A DNA stretch of 62,208 nucleotides, taken from Ectothiorhodospiraceae bacterium. GTDB taxonomy: Bacteria > Pseudomonadota > Gammaproteobacteria > Nitrococcales > Aquisalimonadaceae. The notes below the pieces were generated by a model. It was not told the origin of the DNA and searched no databases. It was given only the letters and a program-made list of their open reading frames with translations. The stretch spans positions 1-62,208 of the forward strand of contig PXAT01000048.1 in NCBI GenBank assembly GCA_003565775.1, in the 5' to 3' direction. This document shows positions 8,046-16,396 of this stretch, in pieces (position 1 is the stretch's first letter; each line of letters begins with the position of its first letter). Both the position numbers and the translations under genes were made by a program.

Positions 8046-8648
8046 GTGTCCGATTCCGCGTCGCTTCGCCTGCAGGCCGTTGCCATCGGCGCGTTGCGGG
8101 ACATCAATCTCGAGGTAAGGCCGGGGGAACTCGTCTGTCTTTCCGGGCCATCGGGTTCCGGCAAAAGCCGTCTGCTGCGGACGGTGGCTGACCTCGATGT
8201 CCATGATGGAGAGATTACGCTGGGCGATCTGCGACAGGGTCAGGTTGCCGGCCATGTCTGGCGTTCCGCGGTCATGCTGGTGCCGGCGGAAAGCCAGTGG
8301 TGGGCCGAGACCGTGGGCGAGCATTTCCCGGGGGACGCGATAATCGACCTGACACCGATCGGCTTCGATGCAGATGTCGTGGAGTGGTCGGTCAGTCGTC
8401 TGTCATCCGGCGAGAAACAGCGGTTGGCACTGGCCCGCGCTGTCGCGCGTGCGCCGCGTGCGCTGCTGCTGGACGAGCCGACTGCCAATCTCGATCCGGA
8501 CAACATTCAGCGGATCGAGCGCTGGCTGCAGGGGATCATCCGTGAGCGGCGGCTGCCGGTGCTTTGGGTGGCGCACGATCAGGCGCAGATCAGGCGCGTT
8601 GCCGACCGGCACTTTCGCCTCCGCGGCGATACCCTGGAGCGGAGCTGA
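8046..8648 (+). CDS. fetA: FetA-type ABC transporter ATPase
   Basis: The 200-residue ATPase has Walker A GPSGSGKS, the ABC signature LSSGEKQRLALARA, Walker B ALLLDEPTANLD and the switch histidine in VLWVAHD. It is paired with a FetB-type permease by a stop-start overlap, so the two should form the FetAB/YbbLM exporter linked to iron homeostasis and oxidative stress resistance. The start is GTG. Confidence 0.85.
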   Translation: MSDSASLRLQAVAIGALRDINLEVRPGELVCLSGPSGSGKSRLLRTVADLDVHDGEITLGDLRQGQVAGHVWRSAVMLVPAESQWWAETVGEHFPGDAIIDLTPIGFDADVVEWSVSRLSSGEKQRLALARAVARAPRALLLDEPTANLDPDNIQRIERWLQGIIRERRLPVLWVAHDQAQIRRVADRHFRLRGDTLERS

Positions 8649-9445
8649 TGGACGTCATCGAACTCAGCTGGTGGCAACTGGGGCTGGCCTCGCTGCTGGT
8701 GATCGCGCTGGCGGCCTGCACCCACTTCACCCGTCTCGGCCTGGGCCGGGACATTCTGATCGCGGCTGTCCGCACGGTGCTGCAGTTGGCACTGATAGGC
8801 CTGGTGCTGGAGGCGCTGTTCTCGGTCGGTTCGTTGCACTGGGTCGCGCTGATGGCCGTTGCCATGCTGCTGATTGCCGGTCGCGAGGTGATGGCCCGAC
8901 AGAAACGCCGCCTGTCCGGCGGCTGGGCCTTCGGTATCGGCACCCTGTCCATGTTCGTGTCCTCGTTCACGGTAACGGTGCTGACACTGACCGTGATTAT
9001 CGGCCCCGATCCCTGGTACACGCCGCAGTACGCGATTCCGCTGCTCGGCATGATGCTGGGTAACACCATGACCGGGGTGGCGCTGGGACTGGACCGCCTG
9101 ACCGATGGTGTCTGGCGTCAGCGGCAACTGATCGAAAACCGCCTGATGCTGGGCGAGACCTGGAGTCAGGCGGTGGTGGATATCCGTCGCGACGCCATGC
9201 GCAGCGGCATGATTCCGATGATCAACGCGATGGCCACGGCCGGTGTGGTCAGCCTGCCCGGGATGATGACAGGGCAGATTCTCGCCGGCAGCCCGCCAGC
9301 GCTGGCCGTGAAGTACCAGATTCTGGTGATGTTCACGATCACGGTGGGCACCGGTTTCGGCACGGTGGCTGCGGTGGCTGCCGGCAGCCGTCGGCTGTTC
9401 GATGAGCGCGAACGTCTGCGCACCGACCGGTTGCATACTGCGTGA
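8648..9445 (+). CDS. fetB: FetB-type ABC transporter permease
   Basis: The 265-residue protein has about seven membrane segments and the UPF0014/FetB hallmarks MLGNTMTGVALGLDRL, SLPGMMTGQILAGSPP and KYQILVMFTI. Its ATG overlaps the fetA stop codon (TGATG), so translation is coupled. An in-frame start farther upstream lies inside fetA and is rejected. It should export iron with FetA. It converges with speE across only ten bases. Confidence 0.88.
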   Translation: MDVIELSWWQLGLASLLVIALAACTHFTRLGLGRDILIAAVRTVLQLALIGLVLEALFSVGSLHWVALMAVAMLLIAGREVMARQKRRLSGGWAFGIGTLSMFVSSFTVTVLTLTVIIGPDPWYTPQYAIPLLGMMLGNTMTGVALGLDRLTDGVWRQRQLIENRLMLGETWSQAVVDIRRDAMRSGMIPMINAMATAGVVSLPGMMTGQILAGSPPALAVKYQILVMFTITVGTGFGTVAAVAAGSRRLFDERERLRTDRLHTA

Positions 9446-9455
9446 GTGGTCGCGT

Positions 9456-10319
9456 TTACCGGTCGCCCAGCAGCTTGCGGCAGAACGGCGGCACTGCAAG
9501 CGCCCCGCGATGAGTGTCTGCACTGTAATAGTGCGTCGCCAGGTCGGCCTGTCGTGCATCGGCTTCGCGGAACCGACGCAGGTCACCGCCCTTGCCGGCC
9601 AGCGTTGCCGACCACCAGCCGGTGGGGTAGCTCACCACCGGGAACTGGAGCGTCGCCAGTTGCGTGAAGCCCGCACCCCGCATGGCCTGATGCAGATCCT
9701 TCATCAGCGTGTCGACATGCAGAATCGGTGATTCACTCTGCTGCACCAGCAGACCGTCCGCCTTGAGCGCCCGATGCACGTCCCGCAGGAATCTCTCGCC
9801 GAACAGGCCTTCGGCGGGCCCCACCGGGTCCGTGCTGTCGACGATCACCACGTCCAGCGTTCCTTCAGCGCAGTCCTTCAGGTATTGCAGGCCGTCCTCG
9901 AAACGCAGTTCCGCTCGCGAATCATCGTTGGCGGTGCAGAGTTCCGGGAAGTACTGCTGCGCGGCCCGGGTGACGCCCTCGTCGATATCCACCTGCACGC
10001 AGCGCTCGACCCCGGGGTGCTTAAGCACCTCCTGCAACACGCCGCAATCGCCGCCGCCGATGATCAGCACCCGTTTCGGAGCCGGATGAGTGAACAACAC
10101 CGGGTGAGACATCATCTCGTGATAGGTGAAGTTGTCGCGGCTGGTCAGCATCATGCAGCCATCGATCACCAGCAGATTGCCCCAGCGCTCGGTCTCGAAA
10201 ACTTCAATCTTCTGGAACGGGGTCTGCTCCTCGTGCAGTTTGCGCCGGATCTTCAGCGAAAAAGCCGTTCCTTCGTCACCGAACGGTTCGGTAAACCACT
10301 GTGTGTCATCAAGTGCCAT
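9456..10319 (-). CDS. speE: Spermidine synthase
   Basis: The 287-residue protein has the aminopropyltransferase signatures GGGDCGVLQEVLKH and VDSTDPVGPAEGLF and the QSESP substrate loop. It transfers aminopropyl from decarboxylated SAM to putrescine. It is divergent from speA, which makes agmatine from arginine, so the pair covers two steps of the arginine-to-spermidine route; agmatinase or its equivalent is not in the window. The length matches E. coli SpeE (288). Confidence 0.94.
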   Translation of the reverse strand: MALDDTQWFTEPFGDEGTAFSLKIRRKLHEEQTPFQKIEVFETERWGNLLVIDGCMMLTSRDNFTYHEMMSHPVLFTHPAPKRVLIIGGGDCGVLQEVLKHPGVERCVQVDIDEGVTRAAQQYFPELCTANDDSRAELRFEDGLQYLKDCAEGTLDVVIVDSTDPVGPAEGLFGERFLRDVHRALKADGLLVQQSESPILHVDTLMKDLHQAMRGAGFTQLATLQFPVVSYPTGWWSATLAGKGGDLRRFREADARQADLATHYYSADTHRGALAVPPFCRKLLGDR

Positions 10320-10530
10320 GCTCAGGTCTCCTGCTGCGGTCCGCGCGCGAGGGCGGGATTATCCCGAAAGCTGCCGGCCCCGACCAGTCGCCCCGCGCGG
10401 AGCGGGAATCCGATAGGCCCTGATCGATCCTCGTGCCGAGGTTCGAGGTTCCCTGACAGCGTGCTGTGTTCGTCGGACCTTGCGAGACCGGTGCTACCAT
10501 GTGCGGCGGTCAACCGGGGGAAAGACAACG

Positions 10531-12414
10531 ATGAGTGACTGGAGTATCGGCGAGGCACGGGACCTCTATAACGTGCGGCGATGGGGAGCCGGCTACTTCG
10601 ACATCGACGAACAGGGGCGCGTGGTGGCGCGACCCGATCCGAACCGTCCGGAGGCGACCGTGGTGTTGTCCGATCTTGCGGCTCAGTTGCTCGACGAGGG
10701 GCTCTCGCTGCCGGTTCTCGTGCGTTTTACCGACGTCCTGCACGACCGCGTCGACACCCTGTGTCACGCCTTCGGCCAGGCCATCGAAAAGCACGAGTAT
10801 CAGGGCCGTTACACGGCGGTCTATCCGATCAAGGTCAACCAGCAACGTCGGGTGGTCGAGGACATCATCCGCCATGGCGGCGAGCGTGTCGGGCTGGAAG
10901 CTGGCAGCAAACCGGAACTGATGGCCGTGCTGGCGATGGCGGCACCGGGTTCGCTGGTGGTCTGCAATGGCTACAAGGACCGGGGTTACATTCGGCTGGC
11001 CTTGCTGGCACAACGGCTCGGTCTGCGCGTGCATATCGTGCTGGAAAAGCGCTCGGAACTGGATCTGGTCATCCGGGAGGCCCGCGCGCTGGGCGTGCGG
11101 CCGCAACTCGGCATGCGCCTGCGGCTGGCCTCCATCGGCAGCGGGAAATGGCAGAACACCGGCGGCGAGAAATCCAAGTTCGGTCTGACCGCGGCCCAGG
11201 CCCTGTCGGTGGCCGATCGCCTGCGTGCAGAGGACTGGCTGGACACCATGGTCATGCTGCATTTCCATCTGGGATCTCAGATTCCCAACGTCCGGGACAT
11301 CCGCCGCGGCATGCGCGAAGCGGCCCGCTACTACGCCGAATTCCATCGCCTGGGTGCGGCCATACGTTGTCTGGATGTCGGTGGTGGTCTGGGTGTGGAT
11401 TACGAGGGCACCCGCTCGCGCAATTATTGTTCGATGAATTACAGCGTGGCGGAGTATGCCAACAACGTGGTGCATGCGGTCTGGGAGATGTGCGAGGAAC
11501 AGAAGCTGCCGCATCCCGACCTCGTTTCCGAGTCCGGCCGCGCGCTGACCGCTCACCATGCGGTACTGATCAGTAATGTCATCGACCATGACAGCGGTTC
11601 GGACGGCATCGAGCCCGACGCACCGGCGGCGGATGCGCCGCAGATCCTGCATGATCTCTGGCAGTGCGCCAGCGGCGGGCATGCCGGCTCGGCGCTGGAG
11701 GTCTACCACGACGCCATGCACGGGCTGCAGGATGTCCAGGACATGTATGTTCATGGCGTCATCGACCTGACCCAGCGGGCTCTGGCCGAGCAGTACTATC
11801 GGGCTGCCTGCGAGCGTGTCCGGCCGCAGCTCAACCCGACCGCGCGCAATCATCGCGAGGTCATGGACGAGTTGAACGAGAAGCTGGCCGACAAGCTGTT
11901 CTGCAACCTGTCGATCTTTCAGTCCATGCCCGACGTCTGGGCCATTGATCAGGTGTTTCCGATCCTGCCGCTGGCGGGCCTTGATCAGAGGCCCGACAGC
12001 CGTGCCGTGCTGCAGGATCTGACCTGCGATTCCGACGGTTGCGTCCGGCATTACGTGGATGGCGAGGGTATCGAGAGCACCTTGCCGTTGCCGCCTTACC
12101 GCCCGGGTCAACCCTATCTGCTTGGCATTTTTCTGGTCGGTGCCTATCAGGAGATCCTCGGCGACATGCATAACCTTTTCGGCGATACCGATTCGGTGAA
12201 TCTGGAGCTGTCGCCCGACGGGTACCATCTCAGCGAGCCGGCCCGCGGCGATACCGTCGCTTCGGTGCTGCGCTATGTGCATTTCGATCAGAACGAGCTG
12301 ATGCATCAGTATCGGCAGCGGGTCGCTTCCGCCGATCTGGACGAGACCGAGCGTGCGGCCTTCCTCGCCGAGCTGGAGGCCGGTCTGGACGCCTATACCT
12401 ATCTGGAAAGCTGA
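10531..12414 (+). CDS. speA: Biosynthetic arginine decarboxylase
   Basis: The 627-residue protein is a PLP-dependent fold-III decarboxylase. YTAVYPIKVNQQRRVVEDI contains the PLP-binding lysine, DVGGGLGVDYEG the phosphate-binding glycine loop, and VSESGRALTAHHA the C-terminal core signature. It converts arginine to agmatine. I chose the ATG at MSDWSIGEARDLYNV, which matches the SpeA N-terminus, over an earlier in-frame start. GGGGGAAAG provides the ribosome binding site. It is divergent from speE, with a 211-base spacer in which I see no clear promoter hexamers. Confidence 0.95.
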   Translation: MSDWSIGEARDLYNVRRWGAGYFDIDEQGRVVARPDPNRPEATVVLSDLAAQLLDEGLSLPVLVRFTDVLHDRVDTLCHAFGQAIEKHEYQGRYTAVYPIKVNQQRRVVEDIIRHGGERVGLEAGSKPELMAVLAMAAPGSLVVCNGYKDRGYIRLALLAQRLGLRVHIVLEKRSELDLVIREARALGVRPQLGMRLRLASIGSGKWQNTGGEKSKFGLTAAQALSVADRLRAEDWLDTMVMLHFHLGSQIPNVRDIRRGMREAARYYAEFHRLGAAIRCLDVGGGLGVDYEGTRSRNYCSMNYSVAEYANNVVHAVWEMCEEQKLPHPDLVSESGRALTAHHAVLISNVIDHDSGSDGIEPDAPAADAPQILHDLWQCASGGHAGSALEVYHDAMHGLQDVQDMYVHGVIDLTQRALAEQYYRAACERVRPQLNPTARNHREVMDELNEKLADKLFCNLSIFQSMPDVWAIDQVFPILPLAGLDQRPDSRAVLQDLTCDSDGCVRHYVDGEGIESTLPLPPYRPGQPYLLGIFLVGAYQEILGDMHNLFGDTDSVNLELSPDGYHLSEPARGDTVASVLRYVHFDQNELMHQYRQRVASADLDETERAAFLAELEAGLDAYTYLES

Positions 12415-12465
12415 GCCGGACGGGTCCGATACGACATCCGACATGGAAACCAGGGGAAACCTCCG

Positions 12466-13350
12466 ATGAAGACCGGAATCATCGGCCTCGGCGCCATGGG
12501 CGCCGGCATGGCCCGAAACCTCGCACGGCAGGGTTTGCTGGCGGCTGTCTGGAACAGGACTGCTGCGACTGCCGAGCAGCTGGCCACGCGTCTTGATGTG
12601 ACCGTCGCGGCCGATCCGGCCTCGCTGGCATTACGCTGCGATGTGGTCGTCACCTGCGTCTCCCGGGATGCCGATGTGCTCGAGGTCATCCGCGCTCTCA
12701 TCCCCGGTCTGCGCCCCGGAACCGTCGTGGTGGACTGTTCGACGATTGCGGTGGAGACGGCGCAGAGTGCCGCCGGCCTGGTCGCGGATGCCGGCGGCAC
12801 GTTTCTGGACGCTCCGGTCTCGGGCGGCCGCGAGGGCGCCGAGGCCGGTCAGCTCGTGTTCATGGTCGGTGGTGATCACGAAGTCATCGACCGGCTGCAG
12901 CCCGTGTTCGATGCCATGGGCAAGCAGGTCACTGCCATGGGGCCGGTGGGCAGCGGCCAGGCGACCAAGGCGGTCAATCAGATCATGGCTGCCGGGATCA
13001 ACCAGGCAGTCACCGAGGCGTTGGCTTTCGGTCAGGCAGCCGGTCTCGACATGGCCAAGGTCATCGAGGTGGTCGGCGGCGGCGCGGCCGGCAACTGGTT
13101 CCTGCAGAAACGCGGTGCGAGCATGGTGGACGGCGTGTTCGAACCGGGATTCAAGCTGGCGCTGCACCACAAGGATCTGTCCATCTGCAAGCAGATGCTG
13201 GCCGAGTTGGGGGTTGCGTTGCCGATTGTCGAAATGACCCTGAAGCATTACGAGCGACTGATTGAGGCCGGCTACGGCGAGGAAGATATTTCGGCGCTGT
13301 TCCGGGCGAAGCGGGAATTATTTACGCGGGGCAATATCAAGTCCCTCTGA
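12466..13350 (+). CDS. Beta-hydroxyacid dehydrogenase (GarR/GlxR/HIBADH family)
   Basis: The 294-residue protein starts MKTGIIGLGAMGAGMARNL, the Rossmann NAD(P)-binding motif. It carries the substrate loop FLDAPVSGGREGAEAGQL and the catalytic Lys in GSGQATKAVNQIM. The family includes tartronate semialdehyde reductase, 3-hydroxyisobutyrate dehydrogenase and succinic semialdehyde reductases, and the substrate cannot be set from sequence alone. It stands 51 bases after speA on the same strand and may be co-transcribed. Its stop codon is part of a perfect hairpin. Confidence 0.85.
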   Translation: MKTGIIGLGAMGAGMARNLARQGLLAAVWNRTAATAEQLATRLDVTVAADPASLALRCDVVVTCVSRDADVLEVIRALIPGLRPGTVVVDCSTIAVETAQSAAGLVADAGGTFLDAPVSGGREGAEAGQLVFMVGGDHEVIDRLQPVFDAMGKQVTAMGPVGSGQATKAVNQIMAAGINQAVTEALAFGQAAGLDMAKVIEVVGGGAAGNWFLQKRGASMVDGVFEPGFKLALHHKDLSICKQMLAELGVALPIVEMTLKHYERLIEAGYGEEDISALFRAKRELFTRGNIKSL

Positions 13351-13365
13351 CGGCGGTCAGAGGGA
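13342..13365 (+). terminator. Stop-codon-embedding hairpin
   Basis: TCCCTCTGAC, loop GGCG, GTCAGAGGGA is a perfect 10-bp stem whose left arm contains the TGA stop of the dehydrogenase gene. It has no T-tract. It leads into GGTTCAAGG-type repeats. Confidence 0.65.
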
Positions 13366-13462
13366 GGAGTTAAAGGTTGCAGGTTCAACGTTCAAGGTTG
13401 CGGCCTATTGCGGCGCGTGGCCAAGACGATAGGCTGTTTTTGAACTTTGAACCCGCTCCCGC
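13366..13462. repeat. Convergent-junction GGTTCAAGG repeat, copy 1
   Basis: Degenerate 7-9 base units (GGTTGCAGGTTCAACGTTCA and following) open the segment and the inverted form TTTGAACTTTGAACC closes it, enclosing about 35 unique bases. The same architecture occurs at 28226-28280 and 51871-51955. All three lie between convergent genes. Confidence 0.6.
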
Positions 13463-13464
13463 GC

Positions 13465-14139
13465 CTAGCCGCGCGAGCGCAACAAGATGCTGCTGACGTT
13501 CTCTTCTTCCAGCCTCGCCCGCACCCGGTCCGCGCGGCTGCGATCGGTGATCGGGCCGACCCGGACCCGATGCCATGTCTCGCCGCCCTCGATCTGCACG
13601 CTCTGAATCTCCGCGTCCACACCCATCAGCGCCAGGCGTGCCCGCAGGCGGTCGGCGTCTTCCTGGTTGCGGAAGGAGCCGGCCTGGATCAGGTATTCCA
13701 CAACGTCGTCCGGCTCGGACTCGACCGTCCCGGGATCCGGCCGCGGCGTTTCCGGCGTGGCGGTCTCCGGGGCTTCAGGGATGGGCGGATCGTCGAGCGG
13801 CATCGGCGACTCTTCCTCCACCGGGCGACGTCGCAACTCCACGGGCTCGTCCGGCACCACCACTTCCGATTCCGACAGCAGCTTGTAGAACTCGAAGCGC
13901 GGCCGGTCATCGGCGTCACGACTGGTAGCGACATCCTCCGCCTCGGTCACGGATTCGCGGTCAGCGACTTCGTCGTCGGGGCCTGCGGTGTGATGGTTGT
14001 GTACCAGCCAGGCGATCAGCAAGCCCGGCATGAAACCGAGCAGCATGTAGAACCAGGCCGGTGCGCTGCCGCGGCTCCTGGAACGGCGGCGCGGCTGCGC
14101 GCCACGCCGGGGAGTCGATTTGCGCTTGGGTGCCGCCAT
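13465..14139 (-). CDS. SPOR-domain cell-division-like protein (FtsN-like)
   Basis: The 224-residue protein has a basic cytoplasmic N-terminus (about 1-25), a single membrane segment (about 30-48, FYMLLGFMPGLLIAWLV) and an acidic, proline-rich periplasmic linker. It ends with a SPOR domain (about 145-222, YLIQAGSFRNQEDADRLRARL ... VRVGPITDRSRADRVRARL). SPOR domains bind denuded septal peptidoglycan, so a role at the division site like FtsN is likely. It starts directly after the argS stop with no gap, indicating translational coupling. Confidence 0.87.
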   Translation of the reverse strand: MAAPKRKSTPRRGAQPRRRSRSRGSAPAWFYMLLGFMPGLLIAWLVHNHHTAGPDDEVADRESVTEAEDVATSRDADDRPRFEFYKLLSESEVVVPDEPVELRRRPVEEESPMPLDDPPIPEAPETATPETPRPDPGTVESEPDDVVEYLIQAGSFRNQEDADRLRARLALMGVDAEIQSVQIEGGETWHRVRVGPITDRSRADRVRARLEEENVSSILLRSRG

Positions 14140-15900
14140 TTACATCGCCTCGGGAGCGCTGACGCCGAGCACGTCCAGACCGTTGCGCAGGACCTGCCGC
14201 GCAGCAGTGATCAGGCAAAGGCGGGCATTGCGCAGGGCCTCGTCGTCGACCAGGAACTGATGTGCGTTGTAATAGGTGTGCAGGGCATTGGCCAGATCAC
14301 GCAGGAAATGCGCGACCTGGTGGGGTTCCCGAGCACGGGCAGCATTGGCTATCAGCTCCGGATACTGACCGATGGCCGTGACCAGGGACTGCTCGTGGTC
14401 GTTGTCGAGTCGCATCAATTGCTGTCGACCCTGCTCTTCATCGTAGTGCAGCCCCTTTTCCTGCAGTTGCCGGAACACGCTGCAGATCCGCGCATGTGCG
14501 TACTGTATGTAGTAAACCGGATTATCTGCAGACTGGGACTTGGCCAGCTCCAGGTCAAAGTCGAGATGCTGTTCCGGCTTGCGCATGACATAGAAAAAGC
14601 GCGCGGCATCGGTTCCCACTTCATCGCGCAGTTCACGCAGCGTGACGAACTGGCCGGAGCGAGTGGACATCTGCATCCGCTCGCTGCCGCGATAGAGAAT
14701 GGCGAACTGGACCAGCCGCACATCCAGCCGCTCGGGGTCGGCGCCGCAGGCGCTCAGGGCCGCTTTTACCCGCGGCACATAGCCGTGATGGTCGGCACCC
14801 CAGATATTGATGATCTGGTCGAAGCCGCGCGCCAGCTTGTTCAGATGATAGGCGATGTCCGAGGCGAAATAGGTGATTGCCCCGTTGTCCCGGCGCACGA
14901 CGCGGTCCTTCTCGTCGCCGTAGTCGCTGGAGCGGAACCAGATGGCGCCGTCCTGCCGATACAGCTGTCCCGCGGCCTCCAGCCTCTCCAGCCCCTGATC
15001 CACGGCGCCGGACTCGGTCAGTGAGCGCTCCGAAAACCAGCTGTCGTAGTGCACACCAAAACCGGCCAGGTCGTCGCGGATGTCGTCGAGTACCGTGTTC
15101 AGGGCGCGGTCGAACACCCGGCGGTAGGCATCCTCGCCGAGCAGTTCACGGCAGCGCGTCACCAGCGCATCGATATGCCGTTCCTTGTCACCGCCCTGTT
15201 CCGCGTCGTCGGGCAGATCCGCGCCGACAGTTGCCGCCGGATGCCGCAGAGAGTCGCCTTCGCTGGTCACCAGAGCTTCGGCGATGGCCCGCACGTAGTC
15301 GCCCCGGTAACCGTTGTCCGGAAAACGTACAGCCTCGCCGAGCTTGTCCAGGTAACGCAGCCAGACGCTGGCGGCGAGGATGTCCATCTGACGGCCGGCA
15401 TCATTGACGTAATACTCGCGCTGCACCTGATGGCCGGCGGCGGCGAGCAGGTTGCACAGGGCGCCGCCGAAGGCGGCCCCGCGGCCGTGGCCGACATGCA
15501 GCGGCCCGGTCGGGTTGGCGGAGACGAACTCGACCAGCAGATTCTGGCCGGCGGCGGTATCGCCACGCCCGTACTCCGCGCCGTGCTCAAGGGCATCACG
15601 CACCGGCTGAAAGGCGGCATCGGCGCTGAGAAAGAAGTTGATAAAGCCCGGCCCCGCGATCTCCACGCGCTCGACCGCGGTGCTGTCCGGCAGCGCGGCG
15701 ACCAGTTCGTCGGCAATCTCGCGAGGCTTGCGGCGCGCCGGCTTTGCAAGCATCAGCGCCGTGTTCGCGGCGAAATCTCCGTGCGCCTTGTCCCTGGTGC
15801 GGTCCACCTGGATGTCGACCTGCGTCCCCGCAGGCAGCGCACCCTGTTCTGCAAGCCGGGCAACGGCAGTCCGCAGCAGGTCCTGAATAAGTTGTTTCAT
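14140..15900 (-). CDS. argS: Arginyl-tRNA synthetase
   Basis: The 586-residue class I enzyme has the HIGH-type motif in [15 protein letters not shown], a KMSKS-equivalent MSTRSG and a C-terminal DALR anticodon-binding domain ending [13 protein letters not shown]. The N-terminal Arg-S additive domain is complete. The start ATG follows a clear boundary with the repeat-bearing gap upstream. The order priA, argS, SPOR protein reads in one direction, but a 480-base repeat-bearing spacer separates priA. Confidence 0.96.
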   Translation of the reverse strand: MKQLIQDLLRTAVARLAEQGALPAGTQVDIQVDRTRDKAHGDFAANTALMLAKPARRKPREIADELVAALPDSTAVERVEIAGPGFINFFLSADAAFQPVRDALEHGAEYGRGDTAAGQNLLVEFVSANPTGPLHVGHGRGAAFGGALCNLLAAAGHQVQREYYVNDAGRQMDILAASVWLRYLDKLGEAVRFPDNGYRGDYVRAIAEALVTSEGDSLRHPAATVGADLPDDAEQGGDKERHIDALVTRCRELLGEDAYRRVFDRALNTVLDDIRDDLAGFGVHYDSWFSERSLTESGAVDQGLERLEAAGQLYRQDGAIWFRSSDYGDEKDRVVRRDNGAITYFASDIAYHLNKLARGFDQIINIWGADHHGYVPRVKAALSACGADPERLDVRLVQFAILYRGSERMQMSTRSGQFVTLRELRDEVGTDAARFFYVMRKPEQHLDFDLELAKSQSADNPVYYIQYAHARICSVFRQLQEKGLHYDEEQGRQQLMRLDNDHEQSLVTAIGQYPELIANAARAREPHQVAHFLRDLANALHTYYNAHQFLVDDEALRNARLCLITAARQVLRNGLDVLGVSAPEAM

Positions 15901-16011
15901 GAAGATGGCGGGATCGGTGACGAATGTGGACGGCTATTATCCGGTGTGACCCCGGGGATTCAAGCGCCATTGTCCGGCTGGAAAGCACACGGTGGCGTTC
16001 GATTGCCAGCC

Positions 16012-16396
16012 GGGTCGGGTTAGTGGCTTCGACGCCGAGCGGGCGGATGCCGGCTCCGGAACCGCGTAAACCCGTCCATGGGGCTTGGCGCTCGCGTCAG
16101 CGAGCGACATTCCTCCGCCGGCATCCGCCCGCTCGGCTTGGTGTGGATGGCGCATCCGGATGGCACGGCTTCGAGGCAGACCCGAATCCGGCACTGCAGT
16201 TCGTGCCGGGGTGAGGGATTTCCTCGGAGGGACGTCGGCCGCAGGGATGCGGCCGATGAGCCCCCAGGGATGGGTTCACGGCGGTCCCGGAGAGGGAATA
16301 CCTTACCCTGGCCGGGCACCGCGCCTTGCCGGCTGACCGAGACCGGTCTTGGACGCAGGCGTGGGAACAGGCGCGAGCGTCGTTACAGCATTTCCT
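16012..16396. repeat. Dispersed TIR element, copy 2 (composite, core B)
   Basis: The 480-base gap between argS and priA holds no gene. It contains core B (GGATGCCGGCTCCGGAACC, ATTCCTCCGCCGGCATCC, CCGCTCGGCTTG) shared with the copy at 26154-26432. It also contains an extra block (CCCCCAGGGATGGGTTCACG) and the right-hand terminus GCGCCTTGCCGGCTGACC with GAGACCGGTCTTGGACGCAG. The left boundary is unclear. The right terminus, in the form CAGCATTTCCT, runs into the last codons of priA. Confidence 0.65.

Noticed and set aside
10510-12444. 644-residue open frame opposite speA
   Set aside because: SpeA is unmistakable on the plus strand; the antisense frame has no recognisable motif.
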